Source: Methylopumilus sp036745495
Lineage (GTDB): Bacteria > Pseudomonadota > Gammaproteobacteria > Burkholderiales > Methylophilaceae
DNA: 37,670 bases
Assembly: GCA_036745495.1 (NCBI GenBank)
Contig: DAIOGA010000007.1
Span: 1 to 37,670, forward strand
Reading direction: 5' to 3'
The notes under the pieces are model-generated. The model was not told the DNA's origin, did no database searches, and saw nothing but the letters and a program-made list of their open reading frames with translations. How positions within the stretch are numbered: position 1 is the first letter of the stretch; the number at the start of each line of letters is the position of its first letter. Below, one piece after another: positions 17,842-26,053 of this stretch. The translations under genes were made by a program, and so were the position numbers.

Positions 17842-18651
17842 TTAAATCCAAAGACCTTTGAAATTAAAGCTTTTTGGATCACCGCCCCAGAGCTTTGCAA
17901 TAACATTACCAGCATTTTGATCTAAGCTATTAGTCCAAAAATCAGTTGTTCCTAGCACGGTATTTTCATTTAGTAAGTGTTTTTCTATTAACACATGGTT
18001 TAAATAATTCGCTACAGCATCTCCTGTCTCAACAATCTTAATATGGTCTGGCATTAATTTCTGAATCGCAGGTTTTATAAAAGAATAGTGTGTACATCCT
18101 AAGACCAAGGTATCAATATCTTCTTTTAAAAGAGGGTCAATGTATTTTTTTAATAGTGCATTAAGCGCTGAACTCCCCAAATCGCCTTTCTCAACAAGTT
18201 CAACTAAGCCAAAACATGGCTGTGTAATAAAATGAATGTCATTACCGTGATGCTCTAATAGCGCTGAAAATTTTGCACTCAACAAAGTACCTGAGGTAGC
18301 TAATACCCCAACCACTTTATTTTTTGACATCAACGAAGCAGGCTTGACCGCTGGCTCCATACCTATAATTGGGTAATTAAATTTATCTCTAACTATCTGA
18401 ATTGATGCGGCTGTAGCTGTATTGCAGGCTACAACAACAGATTTTACTTCTTGTTTATTTAAAAAATCAAAGGCAGTTAAAACGCGACGTGTAATTTCTT
18501 CCTTTGCTTTTTCTCCATAAGGTGCAAACTTTGAGTCCGCAACATAGATTAAATTTTCATGAGGCAGATGAGCTCTTATACACTTAAGCACCGAAATGCC
18601 TCCTACTCCAGAGTCAATCACACCAATAGGATTATTTTGAGATGAGGCCAT
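17842..18651 (-). CDS. murI: Glutamate racemase
   Basis: The enzyme supplies D-glutamate for peptidoglycan. The two catalytic cysteines are in VVACNTATA and LVLGCTHYS, and the N-terminal PIGVIDSGVGG is the family start. I place the start at the ATG at 18651 (MASSQNNPIGV, 269 residues). A TTG at 18675 would extend it by eight residues that homologues lack and would run into the region upstream of the divergent adenosyltransferase. No strong ribosome site is visible for either. It converges on the zinc-finger gene with one base between the stops. Confidence 0.93.
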   Translation of the reverse strand: MASSQNNPIGVIDSGVGGISVLKCIRAHLPHENLIYVADSKFAPYGEKAKEEITRRVLTAFDFLNKQEVKSVVVACNTATAASIQIVRDKFNYPIIGMEPAVKPASLMSKNKVVGVLATSGTLLSAKFSALLEHHGNDIHFITQPCFGLVELVEKGDLGSSALNALLKKYIDPLLKEDIDTLVLGCTHYSFIKPAIQKLMPDHIKIVETGDAVANYLNHVLIEKHLLNENTVLGTTDFWTNSLDQNAGNVIAKLWGGDPKSFNFKGLWI

Positions 18652-18729
18652 GAGCTTAATGTAAATTTTATTCAAATCTAAATATAGATGATAGTAAGCT
18701 TAATGTACAATAGATTGGAAAGGAAAATC

Positions 18730-19278
18730 ATGGGTTACCGGTTATCAAAAATATTTACTAGGGGTGGCGACAAAGGATCTACTGGCTTGGGCGATGGCTC
18801 AAAAACCAAGAAATTTAGTGATCGCATTGTTGCGCTGGGCGCAATAGATGAACTTAATTCAATGATTGGCCTTATGCTCACTGAAAATCTTCCGCCCAAA
18901 ATTAATAAAATTTTAACTGTCATACAACATCATTTATTTAATCTGGGTGGTGAAATCTCAATGCCTGGACATAAAATAATCCAAAAAAATGATGTCCTCG
19001 AATTGGAAGAAATTATCACTTCATATAATAAAGACTTACCTCCTCTGAAAGAATTTATACTCCCGGGCGGCTCGAGGGCTGCAGCGTTTTGTCATATGGC
19101 AAGAACTATTTGCAGAAGAACTGAGCAAGCTGTATTTAAGCTTAATTCGAAAGATGCTATCAATGCTTTCTCGCTTCAGTATATAAATCGACTTTCAGAT
19201 TTACTGTTTGTATTGGCCAGAGTCATTAATAAGCATAAGAAAGTTAAAGATGTTTTTTGGAAAAAAAATATTAGCTAA
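18730..19278 (+). CDS. PduO-type ATP:cob(I)alamin adenosyltransferase
   Basis: The enzyme makes adenosylcobalamin from cob(I)alamin and ATP. Family blocks: RGGDKGSTGLGDGS near the N-terminus, VALGAIDELNSMIG, RTICRRTEQAV and NRLSDLLFVLAR. I choose the ATG at 18730 (MGYRLSKIFT, 182 residues) because homologues begin there and AAAGGAAA lies just upstream. An ATG at 18688 would add 14 unmatched residues. It is divergent from murI and starts a forward run that continues into pcnB. Whether the organism makes or imports cobalamin cannot be seen here. Confidence 0.92.
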   Translation: MGYRLSKIFTRGGDKGSTGLGDGSKTKKFSDRIVALGAIDELNSMIGLMLTENLPPKINKILTVIQHHLFNLGGEISMPGHKIIQKNDVLELEEIITSYNKDLPPLKEFILPGGSRAAAFCHMARTICRRTEQAVFKLNSKDAINAFSLQYINRLSDLLFVLARVINKHKKVKDVFWKKNIS

Positions 19279-19293
19279 TATAGATCTCCATTA

Positions 19294-20556
19294 ATGTCAT
19301 CCGCTCCTCCTATACTCAAATCCTTTTTTAAAAAATTTAAAAAAACTAAAAAATCTAATTTTGAAATCGATTTTAAAAAAATCGATATTAGTCTTATTAG
19401 TATCCACGCAATAAAAACTATAGAAGTTTTAGAAGACAACGGCTTTGAAGCTTATCTTGTAGGTGGAGCTGTGCGAGACCTTCTTTTTGGAATTAAACCT
19501 AAAGATTTTGATGTGGTTACAAACGCCACCCCGGATCAAATACATCATTTATTTAGACGCTCCAGAATGATTGGTAGGCGCTTTCAATTAGTGCATGTAA
19601 TTTATGGGCGAGAAGTGATTGAAGTTTCCACATACCGCTCTCAACAAAAAGAAATTCCTCAAGCTGACGGCTCAGTCATTAAAGACGATAACCACTTTGG
19701 AACCATAGAAGAAGATGCGATGAGACGAGACTTTACCATCAATGCAATGTTTTATAGTCCAACCAATCATAAGCTTGTAGATTTTCATGACGGACTTGAG
19801 GATCTTAAGCATGGCATTATTCGTATTATTGGAGATCCGGAAAAGCGCTATCAAGAAGACCCGATTCGAATATTAAGAGCATTCCGTGTATGTGCAAAAC
19901 TTAATATGTCTCTTAATAGCGGCTCAAGAAGCCCTATCAAAAAAATTGTACCTTTGCTTCATGAGATTCCTCATTCAAGATTATTTGATGAAGTCATTAA
20001 ATTTTTCTTAACCGGTCACGCATTAAATAGCTACAAAGTCCTGTGTGACGAAAATATCTACTCACAGTTTTTTTTATCACCTGAGACTGAATCAAAAGAA
20101 AGTGATCTTTTTATCTCAAATGGTCTTAAAAATACAGACTTGAGAATTAATCAAGACAAATCTTGTAATCCAAGCTTCTTATTTTCATTTTTGTTGTGGC
20201 ATCAAGTTCATCAATTATGGGATCAATATAAAATTGAGCTTAAACATTCTATTGCGGGCCTTAACCAAGCTATTGATGAAGTAATCGAAAAACAAATTAA
20301 ACTCTTTCCCATTCACAAACGCTTCACTATTACCATGAAGGAGATATGGCGATTGCAACCTCGTTTTGAAAATCAATCTCCAAAAAAAATATATCGATTA
20401 TTGCTTCATCCAAGATTTAGAGCCGCTTATGATTTTATGTTATTGAGATGTCAGTCTAACGAGCTCGACCACAGTATTGGTATATGGTGGACAAATTTTA
20501 TTGATGCTGATCATCATGAAAAATCATTAATGGTTAAAGAGCTTACCCGCAAATAA
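19294..20556 (+). CDS. pcnB: Poly(A) polymerase I
   Basis: The 420-residue class II nucleotidyltransferase adds poly(A) tails that promote RNA decay. Signature LVGGAVRDLLFG (56-66), catalytic DFD (D71, D73) and RRDFTINAM are plain. The RRSRMIGRRFQLVHV block and the tie to folK favour poly(A) polymerase over CCA-adding enzyme. The N-terminus is Lys-rich. The C-terminal basic tail is shorter than in E. coli (465 residues). folK begins 6 bases after the stop. Confidence 0.92.
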   Translation: MSSAPPILKSFFKKFKKTKKSNFEIDFKKIDISLISIHAIKTIEVLEDNGFEAYLVGGAVRDLLFGIKPKDFDVVTNATPDQIHHLFRRSRMIGRRFQLVHVIYGREVIEVSTYRSQQKEIPQADGSVIKDDNHFGTIEEDAMRRDFTINAMFYSPTNHKLVDFHDGLEDLKHGIIRIIGDPEKRYQEDPIRILRAFRVCAKLNMSLNSGSRSPIKKIVPLLHEIPHSRLFDEVIKFFLTGHALNSYKVLCDENIYSQFFLSPETESKESDLFISNGLKNTDLRINQDKSCNPSFLFSFLLWHQVHQLWDQYKIELKHSIAGLNQAIDEVIEKQIKLFPIHKRFTITMKEIWRLQPRFENQSPKKIYRLLLHPRFRAAYDFMLLRCQSNELDHSIGIWWTNFIDADHHEKSLMVKELTRK

Positions 20557-20562
20557 CTTAAG

Positions 20563-21048
20563 ATGAGCGTTCTAGCTTACATTGCAATAGGAAGCAATCT
20601 TCTAAATCCACTGGATCAGGTAATCACTGCATTCGATGAAATTGGAAGTATGCCTAAGAGTGTACTTATAAAGAAATCAAGTTGTTATTCCAGCTTGCCC
20701 TCAGGTTACAAAGACCAACCTGATTTTATAAATGCAGTAGTCTTGATTGAAACAGAGCTCAGTCCTCATGAGCTTTTATCAGAGCTTCAAACGATAGAAC
20801 ATTTGCATAAAAGGGAGCGTTCATTTCCAAATGCTCCAAGAACCCTCGACTTAGATATCCTTCTTTTTGGAGATATAAGGCTAAATAGTCCAGAACTTAC
20901 TATTCCTCATCCGAAAATGCATGAGCGAGCTTTTGTGATTTTCCCTCTCCAAGAAATTGATGGAAATATTACTATTCCCCTTATAGGAGATATCGCTAAA
21001 ATAGCCAAAGAACTTGATCCTAAAATTGCCAAGCGCATAACTTTATGA
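20563..21048 (+). CDS. folK: HPPK, 6-hydroxymethyl-dihydropterin pyrophosphokinase
   Basis: The 161-residue enzyme transfers pyrophosphate to the pterin in folate synthesis. The N-terminal AYIAIGSNLLNP and the RTLDLDILLFGD block are family signatures. The pterin-binding and magnesium residues of that block (DLD) are present. It overlaps the next gene by ATGA at 21045-21048. The pcnB-folK pair and the following pantothenate genes are a common proteobacterial order. Confidence 0.95.
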   Translation: MSVLAYIAIGSNLLNPLDQVITAFDEIGSMPKSVLIKKSSCYSSLPSGYKDQPDFINAVVLIETELSPHELLSELQTIEHLHKRERSFPNAPRTLDLDILLFGDIRLNSPELTIPHPKMHERAFVIFPLQEIDGNITIPLIGDIAKIAKELDPKIAKRITL

Positions 21049-21692
21049 ATATTTTTGATAAATTTCCTTATATTGTCGTTGAGGGGCCAATTGGCTCTGG
21101 AAAATCCACACTTGCAAAAATTTTAGCCGATCGATTTTCAGTTAACTTTCTAAGCGAAAAAGCTGAAAAAAATCCTTTCTTGCCTAAATTCTATGAAGAC
21201 ATGAAGCGACATGCCTTATCTACTCAATTATTTTTTCTATTCCAAAGAGCCGATCAAATAAAAAAAATTGGGCAAAAAGATATGTTTAAGGAATCAACAA
21301 TTGCAGACTTTTTTCTTGAAAAAGATCCTATCTTTGCAAAAATTAATTTAGATGAAGAAGAGTTTAATCTTTACCATCAAATCTTTTCTCACTTGCAACT
21401 GAAAGCACCTAAACCAGATCTCATTATTTATATTCAAACATCTATAGAAACTTTAGAAAAAAGAATAAAAAAAAGAAGCATTGATTTTGAAATGGATATT
21501 TCAACTGAATACCTTGAAACAATCGCAGAGTCATATAGCCAATTTTTCCATAGCTATGACCATTCACCTGTCTTGATTCTTAATAATGAAAATTTAAACA
21601 TCCTAAAAGACAAAAATGCTATTGATCTTTTAATTGAACGAATCATGAATATCAAAAGCAATCGAGAATTTTTTAATCCCCAGCTTTTATGA
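21045..21692 (+). CDS. Deoxynucleoside kinase (deoxyadenosine/deoxyguanosine kinase family)
   Basis: A 215-residue P-loop kinase that salvages deoxynucleosides. The P-loop is GPIGSGKST at 14-22. The lid and substrate region includes ADFFLEKD and DLIIYIQTSIETLEKRIKKR. This matches the small kinases that proteobacteria carry between folK and panB. Substrate preference (dAdo, dGuo or dCyd) cannot be decided from sequence by eye. It is coupled on both sides by ATGA overlaps (21045-21048 and 21689-21692). Confidence 0.88.
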   Translation: MNIFDKFPYIVVEGPIGSGKSTLAKILADRFSVNFLSEKAEKNPFLPKFYEDMKRHALSTQLFFLFQRADQIKKIGQKDMFKESTIADFFLEKDPIFAKINLDEEEFNLYHQIFSHLQLKAPKPDLIIYIQTSIETLEKRIKKRSIDFEMDISTEYLETIAESYSQFFHSYDHSPVLILNNENLNILKDKNAIDLLIERIMNIKSNREFFNPQLL

Positions 21693-22444
21693 ATTTAACG
21701 TCTCTTAAATCTATGAAAAATAGTGGTAAAAAAATTACCATGCTGACTTGCTACGATGCTTCATTTGCAAAAATATTAGAGTCAATAAAAGTCCATGCTC
21801 TTTTAGTAGGCGACTCTTTGGGAATGTTCATCAAGGGAGATATCAATACACACAATGTGTCATTAAATGACATGATTTATCATACTCGAGCGGTAGCGCA
21901 GGGAGCTAAATCAACGTTCATTATAAGTGATCTACCCATTCACACTTATGAAAATAATGATCTTGCTTATAAATGCGCTTTAGCGCTGATTGAAGCAGGA
22001 GCAAATATGGTGAAGCTCGAGGGTGGTGCATCAATAGCCCCTGTCGTTCAACACTTAAAAGCAAAAGACATTAAAGTCTGTGGACATATTGGATTTATGC
22101 CTCAATTTACTCAAGGCATGAATCATGCTCAAATTGAAGATGCAATGAAAAAAGCTTTAGAAACTATTGTTGAGGATGCAAACGTGCTTGAAAGATCTGG
22201 GGTTGATATGTTGGTTCTCTCTTCTATACCTGAAAGCATTGCGAAAAAAATTACGCAAACAATATCAATTCCCACTATCGGATTTCATTCAGGCAAGACC
22301 TGTGATGGTGAAGTTTTTATTTTGTATGACTTATTGATGAATTCAGATACATCGCATGATCTTTATTTGAATGATTCGCTTCAGTCAAATAAGTCTATTG
22401 ATGTAAAAGATCTTCTTCTAAAATCTATCAAAAATCATTCCTAA
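21689..22444 (+). CDS. panB: Divergent ketopantoate hydroxymethyltransferase PanB
   Basis: The 251-residue protein aligns with E. coli PanB (264) without gaps through the core. Metal and substrate residues are kept: D42, D81, K109, E111 and H133, matching E. coli D45, D84, K112, E114 and H136. Three conserved features are lost. The catalytic-base Glu (E181 in E. coli, in LVLECVP) is S178 here (LVLSSIP). The GGYKVQG loop is replaced by NHAQIED. The IGIGAG block reads IGFHSG. The C-terminal tail is also unlike the family. It is coupled to the kinase gene by ATGA and lies directly before an intact panC and panD. It is either a shifted or weakened enzyme or one using another base. Alignment to E. 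coli is from memory. Confidence 0.85.
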   Translation: MNLTSLKSMKNSGKKITMLTCYDASFAKILESIKVHALLVGDSLGMFIKGDINTHNVSLNDMIYHTRAVAQGAKSTFIISDLPIHTYENNDLAYKCALALIEAGANMVKLEGGASIAPVVQHLKAKDIKVCGHIGFMPQFTQGMNHAQIEDAMKKALETIVEDANVLERSGVDMLVLSSIPESIAKKITQTISIPTIGFHSGKTCDGEVFILYDLLMNSDTSHDLYLNDSLQSNKSIDVKDLLLKSIKNHS

Positions 22445-22446
22445 AA

Positions 22447-23283
22447 ATGCGTGTTATTCATACACAAAATGAATTAATAGAAGCCTTAAAAATATTAACT
22501 CATATTGCGTTTGTTCCCACTATGGGAAATCTTCATGAGGGGCATCTGAAACTTATTGAAGAGGCATTAAAAAAAACTAAGCATGTCGTTGTAAGTATCT
22601 TTATTAATCCGCTTCAATTTAATTCAAAAGAAGATTTTAAAAACTATCCGCGCACATTGGATAAAGATTTGTTGATGCTTCAAAAATTAGATGTGCCATT
22701 CGTATTTGTGCCATCCAGAGAAGATATTCTCGGTCCTTTGCAAACAATTGAAATTCAATTACCAGATATTGCGAATGATTTGTGTGGAAGATTTAGACCG
22801 GGTCATTTTAATGGTGTCGCTACCATTGTCTGCAAATTATTTAACCTCATTCAACCCGAATTAGCTTTCTTTGGAAAAAAAGACTTTCAGCAACTATTTT
22901 TAATTAAAGAATTAGTAAAACAACTTAACTACCCTATTCATATCATAGGCATTGATACAGTCCGAGATAAAGATGGTCTAGCTAAGAGCTCAAGAAATAA
23001 TTTGCTCTCAGAAGAAAATAGAAAAAAAGCTTCTCAATTGTTTCAATTCATGAATGTAATGAAAGATAAAGCCATGCAAAAAACTTCTTCGTTTAAAGAA
23101 ATCGAAGAGGATGCCATGAGATTATTAAATGCTTCTGGCTGGATGGTTGATTATTTAGCTATTCGCTCAGCCCAATCGCTTAAAACTCCGATTCATAATG
23201 AAAATCAAATGGTTATTTTAGGAGCTGCAACGCTAGGGTCTGTTCGCCTTATTGATAACATTGAATTTTGCATCCAGGGTTGA
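22447..23283 (+). CDS. panC: Pantothenate synthetase
   Basis: The 278-residue ligase joins pantoate and beta-alanine using ATP. All main motifs are present: PTMGNLHEGH (the HIGH-like site), INPLQFN, FGKKDFQQL and VRDKDGLAKSSRN. Length is normal. It begins 2 bases after panB ends. Its intactness contrasts with the altered panB upstream and argues that pantothenate synthesis is still under selection. Confidence 0.96.
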   Translation: MRVIHTQNELIEALKILTHIAFVPTMGNLHEGHLKLIEEALKKTKHVVVSIFINPLQFNSKEDFKNYPRTLDKDLLMLQKLDVPFVFVPSREDILGPLQTIEIQLPDIANDLCGRFRPGHFNGVATIVCKLFNLIQPELAFFGKKDFQQLFLIKELVKQLNYPIHIIGIDTVRDKDGLAKSSRNNLLSEENRKKASQLFQFMNVMKDKAMQKTSSFKEIEEDAMRLLNASGWMVDYLAIRSAQSLKTPIHNENQMVILGAATLGSVRLIDNIEFCIQG

Positions 23284-23295
23284 ACTAGCTATAAT
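23267..23295 (+). promoter_or_regulatory. Candidate sigma-70 promoter for panD
   Basis: TTTGCA at 23267-23272 (4 of 6 to TTGACA), 17-base spacer, and a perfect TATAAT at 23290-23295. It lies at the end of panC and leaves about a 30-base leader before panD. The -10 overlaps a nested inverted repeat. Confidence 0.45.
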
Positions 23296-23317
23296 AGGAA
23301 TTCCTTTAGATCTAGTT
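23283..23317. repeat. Nested inverted repeat over the panD promoter
   Basis: Outer arms AACTAG (23283-23288) and CTAGTT (23312-23317) enclose an inner 10-base palindrome AGGAATTCCT (23296-23305). Gaps are 7 and 6 bases. It covers the -10 box and the expected transcription start, a place where an operator or a 5' hairpin could act. Chance is possible in AT-rich DNA. Confidence 0.35.
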
Positions 23318-23331
23318 TTGAAGTCCAAATT

Positions 23332-23712
23332 ATGCAAAGAATCATGCTCAAATCTAAGCTTCATCGTGTTCAAGTGACGCATTCTGAGCTTGAATATGAA
23401 GGCTCATGTGCGATTGATGAAACATTGCTTGAAGCAGCCCAAATTAGAGAATACGAACAAATTGCTATCTACAATATTACGAATGGCGAGCGTTTTACTA
23501 CTTATGCTATTAAGGCGCAAAGAAATTCGGGTGTTATATCTATTAATGGGGCAGCTGCTCACAAAGCTAATCCGGGCGATCTCATTATTATTGCAACCTA
23601 TGCAAATTACTCGGAACTAGAGCTTGAAAAATACAAGCCTGCTCTTGTTTACGTTAATGAGAAAAATCAAATTATTGCAAAAAAAGACTCTATTCAGATT
23701 CAAGCCGCTTAA
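23332..23712 (+). CDS. panD: Aspartate 1-decarboxylase (pyruvoyl enzyme)
   Basis: The 126-residue proenzyme makes beta-alanine for pantothenate. The start MQRIMLKSKLHRV is the family start. Self-cleavage occurs at G24-S25 (YEGSCAID), which forms the pyruvoyl group. The NGERF and NGAAAHKANPGD blocks are typical. It is separated from panC by 48 bases with a promoter-like sequence, so it may be expressed separately from panBC. Confidence 0.96.
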   Translation: MQRIMLKSKLHRVQVTHSELEYEGSCAIDETLLEAAQIREYEQIAIYNITNGERFTTYAIKAQRNSGVISINGAAAHKANPGDLIIIATYANYSELELEKYKPALVYVNEKNQIIAKKDSIQIQAA

Positions 23713-23718
23713 TTATCG

Positions 23719-24081
23719 ATGACTTTGAACGATATTAAAAAAGCGGTGGTTGAGGCGCTTGAAGACATCAAAGCATTTGATATAGAGGTCATTGATGTGA
23801 GAAAAATTACAACTGTGACAAGTTTTATGGTGATTGCTAGCGCAAACTCAATCAGACAGACAAAAGCGCTTGCGCATAATGTTTGCGAAAAAATGAAGTC
23901 ACTTGATGTACATATCAACGGTGTTGAAGGTGAGAAAGAAGGCGAATGGGTTCTTGTAGATGTAGATGATGTGATTGTTCATATTATGCTTCCTACGACA
24001 CGTGCCTATTACAACCTCGAGCAGTTATGGGCAGAGCCTCCTAAAAAGCAATCCACTAAAAAAATTAGCTCGCTTCATTGA
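23719..24081 (+). CDS. rsfS: Ribosomal silencing factor RsfS
   Basis: The 120-residue protein binds ribosomal protein uL14 and blocks subunit joining when nutrients are scarce. The family core DIEVIDVRKITTVTSFMVIASANSIRQ-type strand is present near residues 20-46, with EGEKEGEWVLVD and DVIVHIMLPTTRAYYNLEQLW later. In most proteobacteria nadD precedes it; here panD does. rlmH follows with a TTGA overlap, as in most genomes. ATG start after a 6-base gap. Confidence 0.93.
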   Translation: MTLNDIKKAVVEALEDIKAFDIEVIDVRKITTVTSFMVIASANSIRQTKALAHNVCEKMKSLDVHINGVEGEKEGEWVLVDVDDVIVHIMLPTTRAYYNLEQLWAEPPKKQSTKKISSLH

Positions 24082-24539
24082 AAATTAAAATCATTTCAAT
24101 TGGCAATAAAATGCCAAGCTGGATTAACGAAGCTTTTGATAGTTATATTTCAAAACTTGATCGCGACTTTTCTCCCCAGCTTATAGAAATCAAGCCTGAA
24201 AAAAAATTTGACTCTGTAGAGCAAAAAAAATTGAGTGAGGCTGAAAAAATTTTATCTCACCTTGATAAAGAATTTTTAATTGTGCTTGATGAAAAAGGCA
24301 TGCAATTCTCATCGCAAGAGTTTGCTCAGAAATTAGAACATTGGTCTGAACATTTTAAATATATCGCGTTTATAATTGGTGGCGCAGACGGTATTCATGA
24401 AAATATTCTTCACAAAGCTAATCTCACATGGAGCCTCTCTAAATCAACTTTCCCTCATGCATTTGTTAGAGTTTTAATTGCAGAGCAATTATATCGAGCA
24501 CGCTCTATTTTAGAAAATCACCCTTATCATCGTGAATAA
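24078..24539 (+). CDS. rlmH: 23S rRNA pseudouridine-1915 N3-methyltransferase
   Basis: The 153-residue SPOUT methyltransferase modifies helix 69 of 23S rRNA. The SAM-binding knot shows FIIGGADGI, and the C-terminus has the signature AFVRVLIAEQLYRARSI then NHPYHRE. Length is complete. The start is TTG inside the rsfS stop (24078-24081). The photolyase gene begins before its stop, an 8-base overlap. Confidence 0.94.
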   Translation: MKIKIISIGNKMPSWINEAFDSYISKLDRDFSPQLIEIKPEKKFDSVEQKKLSEAEKILSHLDKEFLIVLDEKGMQFSSQEFAQKLEHWSEHFKYIAFIIGGADGIHENILHKANLTWSLSKSTFPHAFVRVLIAEQLYRARSILENHPYHRE

Positions 24540-25941
24540 AAAATATAACAATTCACTTGTTTGGTTTAGAAGAGATTTGCGTGATTACGATCATGCTGCT
24601 TTATCCCATGCGTTACAAGAATCTAATTATGTTTTTTGTATTTTTATTTTTGACAAAGAAATTTTAAATGCTTTAAAGAATAAAGAAGACAGGCGTGTTG
24701 AATTTATTTGGGAAAGCGTTAAAGAACTTAAAGAAAGTCTTAGAGAAAAAAAATCTGATTTAATTGTGACATATGATCTAGCTTCCGATGCTATATCCCG
24801 AGCAATTGATGAATTCAAAATTGAAGTAATCTACACTAATAGAGATTATGAGCCACAAGCTATTAAACGAGATGAAGCAATAAAAAACCTTGCTATTAAA
24901 AAAAATATTGCGTTTTATGATTTTAAAGATCAAGTCGTTTTTGAAAAAGACGAAATTCTCACAGCGCTCGAAAAACCTTATACCGTTTTTACGCCTTACA
25001 AAAATAATTACTTAAAAAAACTTAACCAAACTACTCTTCCTCGTTTTGATATTGAGCCGTTTATCAAAAATCTTGCTCAATTTAAATCAGATCCCCTGCT
25101 AACTCTCAAAGATATGGGATTCCAAACAACCAATCTCAGCAAAATTAAAGTTCATACAGGTATGACCGGAGGAAAATTACTCGTCGAAGATTTTAAAGAA
25201 AGAATAGCGTTTTATAAAAAAACGCGTGATTATCCTGCAATTAAAGGCGTTTCTTATTTGTCTGTTCATTTACGATTTGGAACAATCTCCATCAGACAAC
25301 TCTTTCGATTAGCTTTAGAGTCTTTTAGTGAGGGGAGTGAAACTTGGCTAAATGAATTGATATGGCGTGAATTTTATTTTCAAATTTTATTTCATCGCCC
25401 TGATGTGGCGCTCGGTAAGGCTTTTAAAAAAGAATATGAATCGATCGCTTTTGAAAACAATCCTGATTATTATAAGGCATGGACTGAGGGGAAAACGGGC
25501 TACCCTATTGTAGATGCAGCAATGAGGCAGCTTAACCAAACGGGTTTTATGCATAACAGACTTCGAATGATTGCTGCTTCTTTTTTAGTCAAAGATCTAC
25601 TCGTCGATTGGAGATGGGGTGAAGCTTATTTTGCAGAAAAATTGATTGATTTCGACTTAAGCGCTAATAATGGCGGCTGGCAATGGGCGGCTTCTACTGG
25701 ATGCGATGCTCAACCGTGGTTTAGAATTTTTAACCCAATTACGCAATCTTTAAGATTCGATCCGCAAGGTAAATTCATAAAGAAATATATCCCTGAATTG
25801 GATAAATTTGCTGATGATGAAATTCATACCCCATGGCTCAGTCAAAATATCGAAAAAACTGACTACCCCCATAAGCCCGTCGTTGACCATGCGTCTCAGA
25901 GGATTAAGGCCTTAGCCCTATATAAATCTGTTAAAAGTTAG
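24532..25941 (+). CDS. phr: Deoxyribodipyrimidine (CPD) photolyase, class I
   Basis: The 469-residue FAD enzyme repairs UV pyrimidine dimers using blue light. An N-terminal antenna domain (about 5-130, VWFRRDLRDYDHAAL) precedes the FAD helical domain, which has TGYPIVDAAMRQL, HNRLRM and DLSANNGGWQWAAST. Two triad tryptophans are kept, W360 and W383 (E. coli W359, W382). The distal W306 is replaced by F307 (IAFENNP against VQWQSNP), and a second nearby Trp in TGWMHNR is also Phe. Translation starts at GTG 24532 within the rlmH end, so it is likely coupled to rlmH. It fits a sunlit surface-water habitat, which is inference. Confidence 0.93.
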   Translation: MNKKYNNSLVWFRRDLRDYDHAALSHALQESNYVFCIFIFDKEILNALKNKEDRRVEFIWESVKELKESLREKKSDLIVTYDLASDAISRAIDEFKIEVIYTNRDYEPQAIKRDEAIKNLAIKKNIAFYDFKDQVVFEKDEILTALEKPYTVFTPYKNNYLKKLNQTTLPRFDIEPFIKNLAQFKSDPLLTLKDMGFQTTNLSKIKVHTGMTGGKLLVEDFKERIAFYKKTRDYPAIKGVSYLSVHLRFGTISIRQLFRLALESFSEGSETWLNELIWREFYFQILFHRPDVALGKAFKKEYESIAFENNPDYYKAWTEGKTGYPIVDAAMRQLNQTGFMHNRLRMIAASFLVKDLLVDWRWGEAYFAEKLIDFDLSANNGGWQWAASTGCDAQPWFRIFNPITQSLRFDPQGKFIKKYIPELDKFADDEIHTPWLSQNIEKTDYPHKPVVDHASQRIKALALYKSVKS

Positions 25942-26053
25942 GGTGTTGTTTTTATACAACATAAAAAGCCTCCGAGCCTTTATTTTCAATAAGTTATAGA
26001 CAAAAAAACAACATTCATTGATAATTTGCTTTATATTTAAGTAATACATACAC

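Noticed and set aside
25944..25961. TGTTGT/ACAACA inverted repeat after the photolyase gene as a terminator
   Set aside because: Six mostly A-T pairs, six-base loop and no T-run follow it, so support is too weak to call.
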